Shown piece after piece: positions 44,991 through 57,357 of a stretch of DNA of 57,500 bases (its first letter is position 1; every line of letters starts with the position of its first letter). The position numbers were made by a program, and so were the translations under genes. Source of the DNA: Symbiodinium natans. Lineage: Eukaryota > Sar > Dinophyceae > Suessiales > Symbiodiniaceae. The stretch is from NCBI GenBank assembly GCA_905221605.1, contig CAJNDS010000617.1:1-57500 (forward strand). The letters run 5' to 3'. The notes beneath the pieces were generated by a model. It was not told the DNA's origin. It worked only from the letters and a program-made list of their open reading frames with translations, and did not search any database.

Positions 44991-46247
44991 TAATAACCTC
45001 TAAAGCCCTGCGAGCAACATGCCCAAAGGCTTAAAACCCCAGAGTGTTTAACCCACGCAAAACCCGCATTGCGCCTTGGAGGGGTTGCGCCCCTCAAGAT
45101 GGGCCACGGACTTAGAAAGGCCCGGACTTGTTTGCCCCGCCCCCCCAAGATGGGCCCAAGAAGCGACCGAAAGGCCCGGATTTGTTAAACCCTACGGTCT
45201 CCAAACAGCAGGATGCTAGTTGAACACGCTCGGTCCCCAAAACTTGAAACCTTGCAAAGCAACCTTTTCGGATTCGCTTTATAAACGAGCACCAAGGAAG
45301 GGGACATACGACAAACCTGTAGGGCCCTCACCAGACTCTACGAGCATCAAGGGAGGGACATCCGACAAACCTCTAGGGCCCCAGGTTTTTGGCGGGGGTT
45401 TACATAGGGTTAGGGCTTTACCCCCTCCCCCGCAGCAATGTTGCAAAGCAGTGTTCCGAAGGATCAGCACAACCATTCTCACATCACGTCTCATGAATAC
45501 GTTTCAACATTGATGTGGGGGGGGAGTGCGGGGGATGGAGCGCTCCCCAAGAGCACGCCAAGTCATCGATTTCGAGGCCGGCGTGCGAAACATAGCTACT
45601 ACCCACTCCGCGCTGTGGCAAAATGCAGAATTTGGGCCGGTCCACCTGCACGGTGAAGTAACCTACTACACGCGCGGCGTTGTGGCGGGAGAAAAGTATT
45701 ATACACCGTCATTTCGTCTTACGCCTCAAAAGCACGTTCTTGTTTAAGTAAATTGAGATGGCTGTGCTGATTCTTTCGGAACACTGCTTTGCAACATTGC
45801 TGTGGGGGGCACCCTTAGGATGTTACGGTCCTTACAGTGCTAGCTACCTTTCCCACTACTATAAGCCGCCAAACGGGGCGGCGGAACGTAACCCAGCCCT
45901 ACTAGGGGGAAAGCGAAAACAAGCCGGAACGTAGCGGAACGTAGCCAGCCAAAACCCGAACGTTACCCCAGCCTTACTATGGCGAAAAGCCAAAACAGGC
46001 CGGAACGTAGGCGGAACGTAACCCAGAGGGCCCGTTTTGGACGGGTGTGTTTGGCTTAAGTTGCTACCGGTACTTCTCCTACAGCACGCTCTGCTAAGCA
46101 CAGCACTTTCTCTGCAACCTCAGCGTGTAAAACAGTTGAGTGTCCGCCTTTCAGACTCGTTCGAGCTGCTGCTTGCGTAGTCTCAAGTAGACCTTTTGGG
46201 AGAACGACCAACTGAAACCTGATGAGTATCACGTATCGTGAAAAAGT
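44991..46247. other. Host DNA without a recognisable gene
   Basis: Contains a CGGAACGTA short repeat at 45,890-46,030 and otherwise unassigned sequence. Short ORFs here are not convincing. Confidence 0.4.
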
Positions 46248-47526
46248 TTGGACTTTCCTTCCGCCCCTGTCATCTCACCTCCAGCATCACTGGTCTCTCT
46301 TTGTTGCCTTGGAAGGCATTTCTTGGTTGATCTTGGATGCGTGCTCGAGCTTGACCCGCAGAAGGAAGGCCACATGATCTGTCAACAGGGGAAGCCCATC
46401 TTCAATGACAGAAACATGGCCGACAGGACTTTGGTTGCCATGTTCAACATCTACACAGAGACAAAAGTTGAGACACATTGCAACTGCAATGATAGCACGC
46501 AAGCAATGGTAGCTCTCTCTCTCTCTCCCTCCCTCTCCCTACTGCAGACCTCGCAACGGCCAGCCCCAGTCTTGTGCCGCTTCGGATCCATGTGGCAAGT
46601 GCTCTGGCCACGTGAGGCAGCCATGTTGAGCCTCAGAGATCCCCCTGACCGCATGTGTGCACAGGTCCAACATGGCGAAGAGGCTTGCGACAAGTGTGCC
46701 GTTGTCCGAGTTGCTGAGGGCTATGTGCTTCTGCATGATGATGCCAGGCAGATGGTGCATGTCCGCGCACAGACGTGAGTGTGCTGCTGGAGAAGGTGGC
46801 GAGTGATACGGACAGAAGGTTCTTCAATAAATGTGCTTTCACGTTCATTTGATTCATCCACCAGGCGCTCCAGCAGTTTCGCGAAGATCTGGTGCTCGAG
46901 CTGCAGCACATCCGCCACGACATCACGAAGGCGCCTTTGTCGCAAGTGCCCGTGTGGAGAGAAAGACAATGCCGTTGCAGACATGTCGTGCCAGGATTTT
47001 GCTGGCTTGCGCGAGGATCTGCTCAAGAACTTCCCACACAAGCAGGAGTGGCTGTAGCAGGAGCGGCTTTCACGCAACATGTTGGACCGACAGCTTTCAG
47101 GACACACATGATCAGCTTGGCGACGAAACGGTGCCTCACCAAATCGCCGAACCGATTCGGTTCCTTTATCTGCGTACGTAGCCAGTGCCAATACTCAGGA
47201 CGTCCCCATGAACATATCTGACATCACGGATGCATCGAGTATGCAACAGATCTGTCAGGCTCCTGCACAAAGTAGAGAGCTGTTCGTGTAAACAAGTTCC
47301 GAAACTTTTTGCTACTGACTTGCAGTTGAGGATGCGCAGATGGAATGGACGATGGAGGCGGAGAAGGCGACAACCCCCTCCACAATTCAAGGAAGATGCT
47401 GTGCGCAGCCAGGCAAAGGTGCTTGAGTTTCACATGGATGTCGACGATGAGGAGGCATGGGGCGATTTGGGGCCAAACGTTGTTCCAACCCCTTTCGATG
47501 TTACAATCTCAAAGCAGGAGCAATAA
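46248..47526 (+). other. Candidate exons of an unidentified host gene
   Basis: Three stretches look coding: one ending VRVAEGYVLLHDDARQMVHV and an apparent donor at CAGAC/GTGAGTG (46,775); one after CCACCAG (46,865) giving ALQQFREDLVLELQHIRHDI; and one after TGCCAG (about 46,998) giving DFAGLREDLLKNFPHK. The second and third share an F..LREDL motif. Exon joining is uncertain and no family is recognised. Confidence 0.3.
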
Positions 47527-48387
47527 TCTCCACAATGTACACTTTGCTCCTCACACGACTGAACCCTTCAAGTTGCCGGAGGCGCGTCCCGAGGCATCAT
47601 CGATTGAGCTAACAGAGGCCCGGTCGATTTGAGCTGATGGTCTCTTTCTTATCTGTCAGAGTGGCATCCTCAACATCATCTCGAGAAGCCCGTAAATCAC
47701 TCACTCACTCCCTCACTCGCGGCATTCGAAGAAAGTCTTCAAGCCGAGCAGGGGGACTTAGCCCCGGCGTGTTGGCAGCTGTTGGGCAGACCAACAGCAA
47801 GTAGCAACGTTGGTACGGGAGACAACGGGGGTTAGGACACAGCCTTCCCGCAACCACACGACAAAGCCGAACAACAGGCAAAACAGCTGTGTCCATACCC
47901 CGCCTCACTGGTCGTTTGCCAGTTCGTTTACTGCAAAGCATCAAGCATTTCTTGGATCTGTCGCTCTAGCCCACCGCGAGTAGCTTTGTCCGAGCTTCGC
48001 GCCGCTCTCAACAAGGGCTCGTTCTAGTGAATCAAAGACTGTACACCAGTCACTGGCAAGCCAAATGCAACTTCACCGTTCCTGTATGCCATGTTTTCTG
48101 AAAGCGAGCAACATGAACATGTACCGCAATGGAGTTCGGGTCTGAGCCGGGCTTTGTGAGACTCTCAAAATGCCCTTTGAGAGCGTCCGCATCCTCCTTG
48201 GTAGCCGCACTCCCGCTGCAGCATTCACGACGGAAGCCCATATGTGTACATCGATCTTTCTTTCATTGCCCTGTTCTTCTCCTTGCCTTCCAGGCCCTCA
48301 TCATCGTGAACCCACTGTTGCTTCACAGGGCGTGCCCTTTCTATTGCCTGCTGAAACCATGACATCTTGACCACTACCCTGAAGAGC
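47527..48387. other. Host DNA without a recognisable gene
   Basis: No supported ORF. It lies between unidentified host exons and the 3' end of the LINE fossil. Confidence 0.4.
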
Positions 48388-51372
48388 TTAAGACCTCGAC
48401 ACTTGTGGGAAATGCTGCGCGATGCACTGTATCAACTCATCCAGCGACGACTTTTCTTTGTCACATATTGGGCATACCAGAACCAATGGCGTGACAACAT
48501 TCGTGCAAGTGACGCTGCTTGCCCCGGTACACCGATGCACCCGAAGAGTATTGCGTGTGTGATTTTGCGTAGTTTGGATGCTCGTAAACACATCCTTGCA
48601 CAAAGGGCATTGGTTGCACACAGCTGCTCGCACATGTGGATGTACATGTCCATTGGTGCCTCCTTTAGTTCTTCGCTGATGCATGGAAACGCTTGCACTG
48701 TCTCGAATGTCGTGCACTTCCATCGTCGCACTTGCGCGAACAACAGCCCCTCAGCACCGCCACCCATTTTGCATTGCTCCGCGGAGACCTGGGGATGACG
48801 ACGCCAGGTGGCGGAAAAGAAAGACGAACGCAGCTCAGTGCAATCAGCCAGTTTGCCCAATCTGTGAATACGAGGAAAACCTGTCTCCGACTCTCCGATG
48901 CCTCGGCCGCCGAGTCAAGTGTAAGCCATGTGACCGTATCCTGCTGGAATTGAATAACCCATGGGTTAACAAGAGCAGTAAAACCATCATCGTCCCGAGC
49001 TGCGGCTGTCGCATCCCAATGCAGTTTGCCAAAAAAGACCGCCAATAAGCTTGTATATGTAGTTCTTGCTGAGCGGTGCGATCACGCCACTGGTCCATAG
49101 CAGGATGATATACTTCAAGAAACTGTCCGCAAGCAACGCAATCACCTTGTAGCCCTCCAGACCCAGGTCCCAGGTTGAACACATAGCTCACCATTTCTGG
49201 TTGCAATGTGCACGTAGGTTTGCATGTGCCGCCGTTGTAGTAGTTCCACATAGTCAGGTCTTGCAACTTTGTGCATGGCATACTCCCATGCTTGCCTCGT
49301 CGGGCTGGGGAAGGCATTGGCAACATCATAGAGTGAAAGGACATGTGATAAGTATTTGATGTTGCCTGAGTCTGTGCAGCAACACTTCCTGTTGCAACAT
49401 GGAATCTGTACGCGACTTGTTCCGAAGATAGCCCGAGGCATAGTCCTGATAATGTAGATGTTTTCCCCGTTTCCAAAGGACATCCAAATTGTTGATAAGT
49501 CGCAATCCTGCAGGTCCTGCTTTGCCATTCCTTTTGTCCAGCTCTGTCGCAAAGCTACGTTGCCAAACAACAGGGGCGCGCCCGTACATCCGAATGGAAA
49601 CCAACATTTTGAACAGCACTGTGAAACAATACGGACCTGGAGATTTCCAACTTGTATCCAACCCCATACGCCATTCCAGAAGTAAGAGCTGGCGCCACAC
49701 TTCAGCCGGGAGACCCGGGAGGAAGAGACTTGCGCAGTTTGCCGAGTTTTGCCCTCGATAGGAGCGCACGAAGATCTTGACGTGCAAGGCGTAAAGAGTC
49801 CTCCAAGGAATGACTGTTGTCCATTTCGCAATCTGATCCCACTCCAGGCAATTGCAGAAAAACTCTCCATTCGGAGCCCCGCGGTCGCACAGATTTGGGA
49901 ACATCATATTGCCTCCGCTTCGGGCCCACCCTTTTTCCTGACAGCAATCTCGAAACTTCCCGGACCTGCTGCATATCACGAGCCCGCCACGCAGTCTCGA
50001 ACTTGTTGAGTAGAATGTTGTCCCGGTTTTTGTATCCCGCTTTGTACAGGTGTCGACAGCTTGTCTAGCCCTTCTGAAAACGGTGAGCATCGGTGAGCTT
50101 CCTCCATGCATGCAGAATGTCATGCAGAGATTGCTGCAAGAATACAGTGCCGCAACCATCGAAACGACCATGACCATGCCCAAGACAAACAGTGTGGTAA
50201 GAAACCAAATCTTGCTTTGCTTCCAGCATGTTAACGATGGCCTCCTTTGTGTCTGTAGGCCTCGGCACAGCCTTTTTTGTTGGAAGCTGGTAGACATCAA
50301 CTGCAGCATCACGTATTGCAGAGGAGAAAGCTGAAAGCATGACACATCTTGTCCGGACTGGGTACACTAGTCGGGATGTCGTCAAATGCGCGCTGCAAGC
50401 GTTGATCCACCCGCTGAAACAAGTACTCCCTTCCAGCATGGCAAAGCATCGTCCACCAAACGCGTCTTATCCCACATGATCTTTGCCATCTGAGGTGAGC
50501 GCTCATATGACAAGCCAACCTCAACATCGATTTGCAGTGGTAAATGATCCCGTCTCGCAGTGTCACTAATGAGCTGTAGCATGTCCGCTGCAGAGTACTG
50601 AATGTGACACCTCCGTACATTGCGCAGTGTAGCAGTTGGTTCAACAATGTAATCAACACGAGTCTTATGCCTTCGAGGTGGTGGGCAGTAGAACATTGGA
50701 CCAACATCAAAGTGTGTATTGACAGCAAATAAGTACTGAGAGGACGGCAAGTCCACAAACGAACCCCCGTTACAGTTCTGTAGCTCGACTCGAGAATGTC
50801 CAACCTCTTCACTTCGTGATGGAATGATGTCACCTCCAGGACCCCGTACAAGACAAATGTGAGCATTGGCATCCATGCAAAGAATGGGAGTGCATCTCGC
50901 AGGCAATCTTTCAACAAATCCGCGTATCTTCAAAGCTGTATGTTGCGATGCCGTTGATTTTGCTTTTGTGGCTCTGTGTACATGTAGGCAGAAATGATGC
51001 ACAGGTCCAGGTCTCCCTGCTGCAGGCGTAAAGCACCGAACCTCACTCGAAAATCAGGGGAGGAGTAAACACACGCGACGCATTTCGCTCCTGGAGATTC
51101 TTTTGGCAAGCACTGGCAAGCACGATTGCAACACCAGCTGCTTTGTTCTCCTGCCCTCCCTTACCACCCCATTCATACCACAAGTGTTTGGCTGACCGTC
51201 GCAATACACGGCTCATCGGTGACAGACTTGGCCAAACCTTGTATGCATGTTGCATGCGATCTCCCCAGCTCTCGTAAGATTGCGGTGCGTCGAACTTCAT
51301 CTTTAGCGGCCAAAGGATTGTACGAAGTAATAAGTAGGCATAAGTAGGCGCATTTACGACCAGCCCCAACAA
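48388..51372 (-). pseudogene. Decayed non-LTR retrotransposon (LINE) on the minus strand
   Basis: Fragments appear in the proper order but in different frames. An APE-type endonuclease (GVAIVLASAC near 51.15 kb; LCMDANAH, FVDLPSSQYLFAVNTH, RRHKTRVDYIV, DHLPLQIDVEV at 50.5-50.9 kb) is followed by reverse transcriptase pieces (VLSLYDVANAFPSPTR near 49.33 kb, matching motif A; GLQGDCVACGQFLEV near 49.13 kb, matching motif B). C-terminal Cys/His fingers come last (CPLCKDVF ... H, VCPICDKE at 48.4-48.65 kb). Several frame changes and stops make it a fossil. The RT YxDD motif was not found intact. Confidence 0.6.
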
Positions 51373-53459
51373 GCATCATCCATGGCCCCCCCTGCGTGCA
51401 CTAGCGCACTCAGCGTCGGTCACCCTACCTTACCTCAACTTGTGCAGAAAGGGCTAAGCCCGTAAATCAACGCCTATGCATCTCCTGTCCAGAAGAGATC
51501 CACGCAAAGATTGTGTCCTTTCTTGAGAGGCTTCCGGTATGCTGCATGACATGTTGATCAATTCTGCGTCGTTGCCGGGTAAACTGGACATATTTCACAA
51601 CGATGCATGATTGGATGGAGCAGTCTAGCTTAAAGTTCCGTGGCGTGAACCTATGGAATGGTACTGTTGTAGCCGGAGAGTCAGAGACCCGGCTCCAGGG
51701 CAGCGACAGCCAGCCATGGAGGACCGGGTCCGCATGCAGGCTTTGGCGGGTCTTGCCATGTCATGACGAGGATCGAAGAGGAGTTGGATGTGGAGAAGAT
51801 TTACGAGCAGCACTGGGAAGAGGCCAGCTACGCACAGCAGCAAATCAATCAGTGTCTTTGTGGCCACCTCGCCCCCTCGAGCTTGGCAGGTGCCAGTGGA
51901 GGTGCCCTTAGCACCGAGTTCCTGGCTCAGACTTCGGGTACGTGATTTTCGTTCCCCTTTGCCCTGTCCAAGGTCTGGCAGAGAGGCAGCGACGAAGGCG
52001 CAAGGCGGATACATGCACTTTCCAACCAAACGCTCAGAAGCGCAGAAAGCGGGTTGCTGTGCTGGTGGCCAGGCAACGGCCCACAGGTATCGGATGGATG
52101 CCGCGCATTCATTGGCGCTGCGATGCGAGGATGCTGTCCAGGCTTGAGATGTCCCTGTCAGCTACTACATCAGAGTACCCGCGTGATTCTCGAGGTCGTT
52201 GCTGTCTTTCTATTCTGTGCAGAACGAACGAACACTACGGAACCTGTAACAACAGTAAGTTCTTGCGATACTGGCAGCAATCCCTGTGACCTTTGAAGTA
52301 TCAAGCGTACAAGGCGTACAAGTTTAGCACCACTTCTTCGCTGCCGTCGGTTTGTCGATCGGTTTCGGAGTGAGCGACCCCAATAACGCAGCTGTATGAA
52401 GGTTACCGAGAGATAGCGAGAGTGAAACAAGAGACCCCACAACCTTCATGTAAGATTCGTTTTTGTCATTTAAGAACTTCGGCACCGTCAGATGAAGCTG
52501 TACACTCAACTTCACACCGAACCTGTTTGAGCTCGTTCTTCGTCGATTGGCATGTTCAAGCACAAATTCCCTTGGCATTGAGGGTGTGGACATGGAGACC
52601 TAGACTGAGTAGAGTGGGTGTGGAAGTTTTGGGAGTTTGGTGGGACTGGGGAAGCTCGCGAGTGGCTGGGAGGCTTTCGGCGCGGGGGTGGGGAGTGGAG
52701 AGGGAGCAAAACAACAAAAACCAAACTGGGACTGGGTGGGGCGGTGGTTTCCTTCGCGCCCACAGCCGCCCAGCACCCTAGCCACAAGCATTTGTGCCCA
52801 TAGATCTCCAGGTATCCAGCGGCTTTGACGATTTCTATGTAGGATTTTAGGGCCTCAGGGAACTGGGGCGCAAAACTGCTGAAGATAATGGCAAGCTACA
52901 CATCGGAAGGTTGCATGTAGGGCGACGCTTTCTGCAATAATTATAATTGTCACAGTCACAACAAAAGCAGCAATAGAATCAGAAGATTCAACATAATAAC
53001 AAAGGCATAATATAATAATAACAAGATGAAGAAGAATAAGACAGTCACTAATAATGTGAAGACAGTTGTCAGCACAGGCTTTCATATGCGACGCACCCTG
53101 GTAGTTGTGAACCATTGTGTTGTGTGTGCTTGCGTGTCAGGCAGCTGATGTGGCAGGCTGTCCAGAGGCCAGGTCTTTGCCATCAGTTGTAGTTTTCATT
53201 TCTTCCGCGTTAGTAAATGGAAAAGAGGATGAAAGCGAAAAGAAGATGAAAGCCGCAGCATGTTCCATGTTCCCTTCCATATTGCAAAATGGAACAGAAA
53301 TTGGAAACTCTAGTTTCTCAGTGCACTTTGTGAAACATGTCGAACAAGGTGTTGAAGGTCCTTGGCGCACACAGCTTGCTGGAGATGCTCCGTGTGCCTT
53401 CGCCACGCAGTGTTTGCATGTGTTATTCTGGCTAGATGCAGGTGCTCGGGTGCTGACTA
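51373..53459. other. Host DNA without a confident gene
   Basis: A possible exon lies at 51,763-51,939 (MTRIEEELDVEKIYEQHWEE, then a GT after ...QTSG), but nothing confirms it. AT-rich simple sequence occurs near 52,920-53,050. Confidence 0.3.
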
Positions 53460-53813
53460 GTGCCGCGCACTGTCAGGTTCAGGACATCTGTCGGCTGGGC
53501 ATGTCTTGTCGACCTGCCAATTCAGATGTCGCTGACTCAGGATTCAAGCATACCTCAGTTAGAAGCACTTCTTGTTCATGGAAGCTGTCCGACGGTAGAA
53601 GTGACTGCGCCATTTGCAGTCTTCGTGTCGGCCCAGGCGGTGCAATACCTCTCGCAGTTCGTCCGGATGGGCGAGTCCGAACGCTGGATGTTTCCATTGA
53701 TGTGTTGTGAAAGGTCGATGCTTGATGGTTGTGTACGCTCTCGTGCAGAATACCTTTTGATCTACTTGGATGAACTGGAACGCGAGAAGTTTGCCGCTTG
53801 CACCTCTGCGTGA
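53460..53813 (+). other. Possible host coding segment
   Basis: From about 53,540 (after a CAG) the translation DSSIPQLEALLVHGSCPTVE to AVQYLSQFVRMGESERWM and LLIYLDELEREKF looks like a folded protein. No family recognised. Confidence 0.3.
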
Positions 53814-53987
53814 ACTGAAGTATGAGCTTAATGGGCTCACTTTTGATGTGCTCCTGTGGACCAGCAGCGATTGTTTGAAGAACATGTTTATTTAGAGTTT
53901 AGATTTGTTTAGTGATGGTGGCAGCAGTAGTAGTGCTATAAGTTTTTTTGTGCTACGGGCTGCGGACCCATATAGGTTATTTACCAT

Positions 53988-54290
53988 TCTAACTTGCATT
54001 TATGCCGGGATTGTTTTCTAGAATTTTTATGTGTTGGACGTATACACGGATTGTTTCTTGGATTGATTTGTGTGTTGGACTTACACAGGATTGCTTTCTG
54101 GATGTTTTCACGTGTTGGTTTGTTTACAAGGATTGTTTTCTGCATTTGTTCATGTGTTGGATTTATACCAGGAGAGTTTTCTGGATCTTTTTTGTGTTGA
54201 ATTTATACAAGGATTGTTTCTGAATATTTCTTATGTGTTGGATTTACAAAACGATTGTCTTGTGGATTTCTTGTGTTGGATATGAGGATA
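53988..54290. repeat. Minisatellite, about 50-55-bp unit, six copies
   Basis: Diverged units of the form GGATTGTTTTCTGGAT...ATGTGTTGGATTTATACA. The three overlapping Phe/Cys/Leu-rich ORFs are artefacts. Confidence 0.8.
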
Positions 54291-54382
54291 TGATACCACC
54301 CCTCGCAACCGGCACCGTCTAATCAAGGAGGCCTTGTTAATCCCGTTCATACATTATTTCTCGCCGCGCAGCACGCTCAAGC

Positions 54383-54904
54383 TGAGGCAGTATCTGGGTC
54401 TTCAGCAAAGCGCTTCTGTGTAAGACCCCGGCTGATAACGAAGTGATTGTTCGCCTGATGCGACGTTGCCACAGTGGTCACCAGTTCTTTGACCAAGAAC
54501 GGGAATCAGCGCTCTGGGTACTAGTCTCATTAGGAGTGTATGGCTGCAAGGAGGTTCGAGATTTCGTGATGGAGAGCATGCCCCAGATCTACGCATCACT
54601 TCCAGCTTTGGAACGTGAGGGGCGGGCAGTTCCAGTCCTCATGAGGCACCTTGTGCATTCCCACCAAGCACTGCCACGATGCTTGCGAGAACAGTGGGTG
54701 AATTCCCTGGTAGACTGCGTTCTCAAAGCCTCCAGTACCAGAGAGCACGATCGTTATTACTTCGACTTCTACATCCACAAACTCGAGCTGTTGGTCAGCG
54801 ATGTTAGTTTTCCGGCACGCTATCAGTTTAGCGCCATCGCGAAGTTGGACACGCTGAACACACCTGCGGTCTGTCGATTTCGGAGATTTTACGGACACTC
54901 ATGA
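54383..54904 (+). other. Possible host coding segment, helical
   Basis: Open from 54,383 after a TGA, with no early ATG (a GTG at 54,443). Segments such as FFDQERESALWVLVSLGVYG, PVLMRHLVHSHQALPRC and YYFDFYIHKLELLVSDVS look like an alpha-helical protein or exon. No family recognised. Confidence 0.35.
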
Positions 54905-56132
54905 CAACGAAGTGACTGTCCGCCAGAGCACCGTTGTCACGGTCATCAGCCTTCGCCGGCGCGCAGCAGCAGCTCTTTGGGATGCCGGGTCAGCTGAGAA
55001 ATTGCAAATCCGTGGCATTTGGCTGACCTTCATCTTTGCCGAGAGGCTTGGGACAACACCGCATGAGAGCACCAAGAACTGAAGCACCGAAGCGAGGCAC
55101 CCTGGAGCACGCCGCGGGTTGAAGCGCATCTACTCATTCCGAACGTGCGGCAAAAGCGGGCGGTACATGGTACATCACATGAGGGTCGGTCCCGGAGTAT
55201 TCCCAGCGTTGAAGTCGGTTGGTGGGCAGTTTCTGGCTCAAGCTTATGTGGTTACGATGGTATACAACTGCAGCAGGATGCTCAGATCGAGAAATTCAAA
55301 TATCTCTGGCCATGCCGCTCTGCGAGTATTTAGTCGGTCCCGTTTCGGCCAAGGGATGGGACTGGTAGAACATAAGTTGGCCGAATTGGGGCTTAGAGTA
55401 CGTAGTGTTTAGGGTCAAGTTGGCAGCTGTAGAAGTAAAGAAGGGCGGCCAAAACAATAGTAGTCCACGTTCGGGTCGTTTCGTTGGGTCATCGGTAGAC
55501 GTTGGTATGCTTGCTTTGTAGGCAAATGCCCACATGATAGCAGTATTTCACGTTCGCGACGTTTCGTTGGTCAGTGGTAAAAGTTCGTGTGCTTCTTTTG
55601 TAGCCTGAGTTCCAGGAAATAAGGGACGCTGATACAAACCCTAACTAAACACAGGAGGATCCTTCATGTACCACCCATAACCCGGTTTGCTGAAGCTCCC
55701 ATGAAAGCAAAGTTACGGCTCTCCAAACTAGGATTCGAGCAGAAGAAAGAACCTTGACCCTCGTAGCTACCTTCGAATAGTCCATTAAAAGGGCTATCCG
55801 GACCATAATATTATCATTGTTTACGCTTCCATATTGGGCTCCTTAGGGCCGTTTTAAACGGATGCTTGTGAGACTTTAATAGTCGGCATTTGTGGTCTAA
55901 TGAAGGGTCGAGGGGTGAATGAGGGTCCAGGAACTTTTCTGATGCTTACAGACGACGCGGCCAACTTCAGTCTCGGAGCTGCGTGGTTCTATTTTTGCCT
56001 CGTTGCCCTGTCGAAGGCAAAGCAGACGCAGTAAGCAGGCGATTTTGAGGGTTATAAGTACGCCAATGGGGGACGTATAATTTGTTGCCCTACCTGTGCC
56101 CTGCTTTCTAAGTCCCCAGATCCTTCAAGTAG
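54905..56132. other. Host DNA without a confident gene
   Basis: Short ORFs only. A GTTCG.G(T/A)CGTTTCGTTGG sequence occurs twice (about 55,470 and 55,555). It may include the upstream part of the coronin-like gene, but I could not find its first exon. Confidence 0.35.
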
Positions 56133-57357
56133 GTCGCAAAGCCACCCATCCTGCCAAGGAGACGAAGGAGAGCTTTCAAGACTTGCTCCCCTCCCATAAA
56201 GCCTCGGAGACCCTCATCCGCGGCAGCCCGGCGTTGATTTTTGTGACATTCCTGGCTGCAGAGCAGGGAGTGGAATAGGTGTGATTTCAATTCCAGAAAC
56301 AGAATTCATCACCCGTGAGCTACAACTGCCGCCTGCCAGTAAAGTGGTTAAGGCAACTCGAAGTTTGTGTGCTTCTCACGGCAGTCTGATGGCGGTGGCA
56401 TTTTGGCAGCGGCCGGGCAGCAATGGCTGATAGTTTCTTCCGAAAGATGCAGCCGCCTGTGCTGTGGATAAAATCCAAACGCTGAGTACTTGCTGTCTGG
56501 AAATCTTGGGAGTCGTGACCACCTGAGGTGATTCTTGCCACCCAATTTGGCCGGCAACCCGACGAGATGTTGCTGGCGGCTCACAAAGGAGGCCAATCCC
56601 TGTCTGTAACCCAGCGGACAGCAGCTGCCGGAGCTATAATAATGGTGCCTCAACCCCTTTGTTTCGGTAGGTATCATGGACTTCGAGTTCAGCCCCTTCG
56701 ACGATCACCTTCTGCTAAGCGCGAGCGAAGACAAAACTATTTGTCTTTGGAAGCTCCCAAGCGAGGGGCTAAAGCCGCGCCTGAAGGATAGCCAGAGCCG
56801 AATGGTCGGGCTAAACACGTTCAAGATTTAAAGTGTTTAAACAGAAACACGTCTAAGCACGTTTAGGATATCCCTTGTTTAAACGTGTGTATTTAAACAT
56901 GTTTGAGCAAATGTTGTCTAAACATGTTGTTGTTGAAACAAGTCCCGCCAATTAAATCGATTAGAAGGCTTAAACGGTTTAATGGTTTCACTTCACATTT
57001 TTTTAACAGCCCATGTTTGAGCTTGTGCGAAGGTGTTGAAACACTACCACTGAGGAGTACAGTACGTTGAGACTCGAAATGACGCGTTTAAACACAAATG
57101 TTTAAACAGATGCCGCTCAAAATCGTTTAAACATGTTCGGGCTACAGGTGGCATATGTTTAAACATTTTTGTGTTTAAACCTTGGTATAAACCTTTTGAG
57201 CCTGTTAGGGCCACAGGTGGCAAATGTTTAAGCAGTGTTGTGTTTAAACATGTTTGGTCTAAACCTTTTAAACACTTCCCCCGCCCTCACCTTCCCGGTC
57301 TTGCGCTCTTCTTCGGTGCAGGAGCCAGAGCTAACGCTGCAAGGCCACGCGGGGAAG
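56133..57357 (+). CDS. Coronin-like WD40 protein, five exons, partial
   Basis: Proposed exons: 56,133-56,230, 56,364-56,405, 56,528-56,591, 56,671-56,786 and 57,322-57,357; phases agree at every join. Translated segments follow the coronin N-terminus: ESFQDLL then IRGSP; FVCFSRQSDGGGIL; FGRQPDEMLLAAHKG; the WD repeat MDFEFSPFDDHLLLSASEDK and ICLWKLPSEG; EPELTLQGHAGK. Introns begin GC, GC, GC and GA and end AG, often AG/G, as known for dinoflagellates. Coronins bind actin filaments and regulate Arp2/3. First exon and the rest of the propeller are outside the visible exons. Exon 2 may start three bases earlier. The last intron seen (535 bp) holds the GTTTAAAC repeat. Confidence 0.65.
56830..57260. 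repeat. GTTTAAAC palindrome cluster in a coronin intron
   Basis: At least eight exact GTTTAAAC octamers in about 420 bp (near 56,834, 56,877, 57,085, 57,100, 57,124, 57,149, 57,171, 57,240), plus one-base variants, often extended to ATGTTTAAACAT. Confidence 0.75.

Noticed and set aside
42242-45034. Several 70-140-aa ORFs with repeated sequence (such as MWFGKRLEPRGPCG)
   Set aside because: They lie wholly inside satellite units and repeat with them; not genes.
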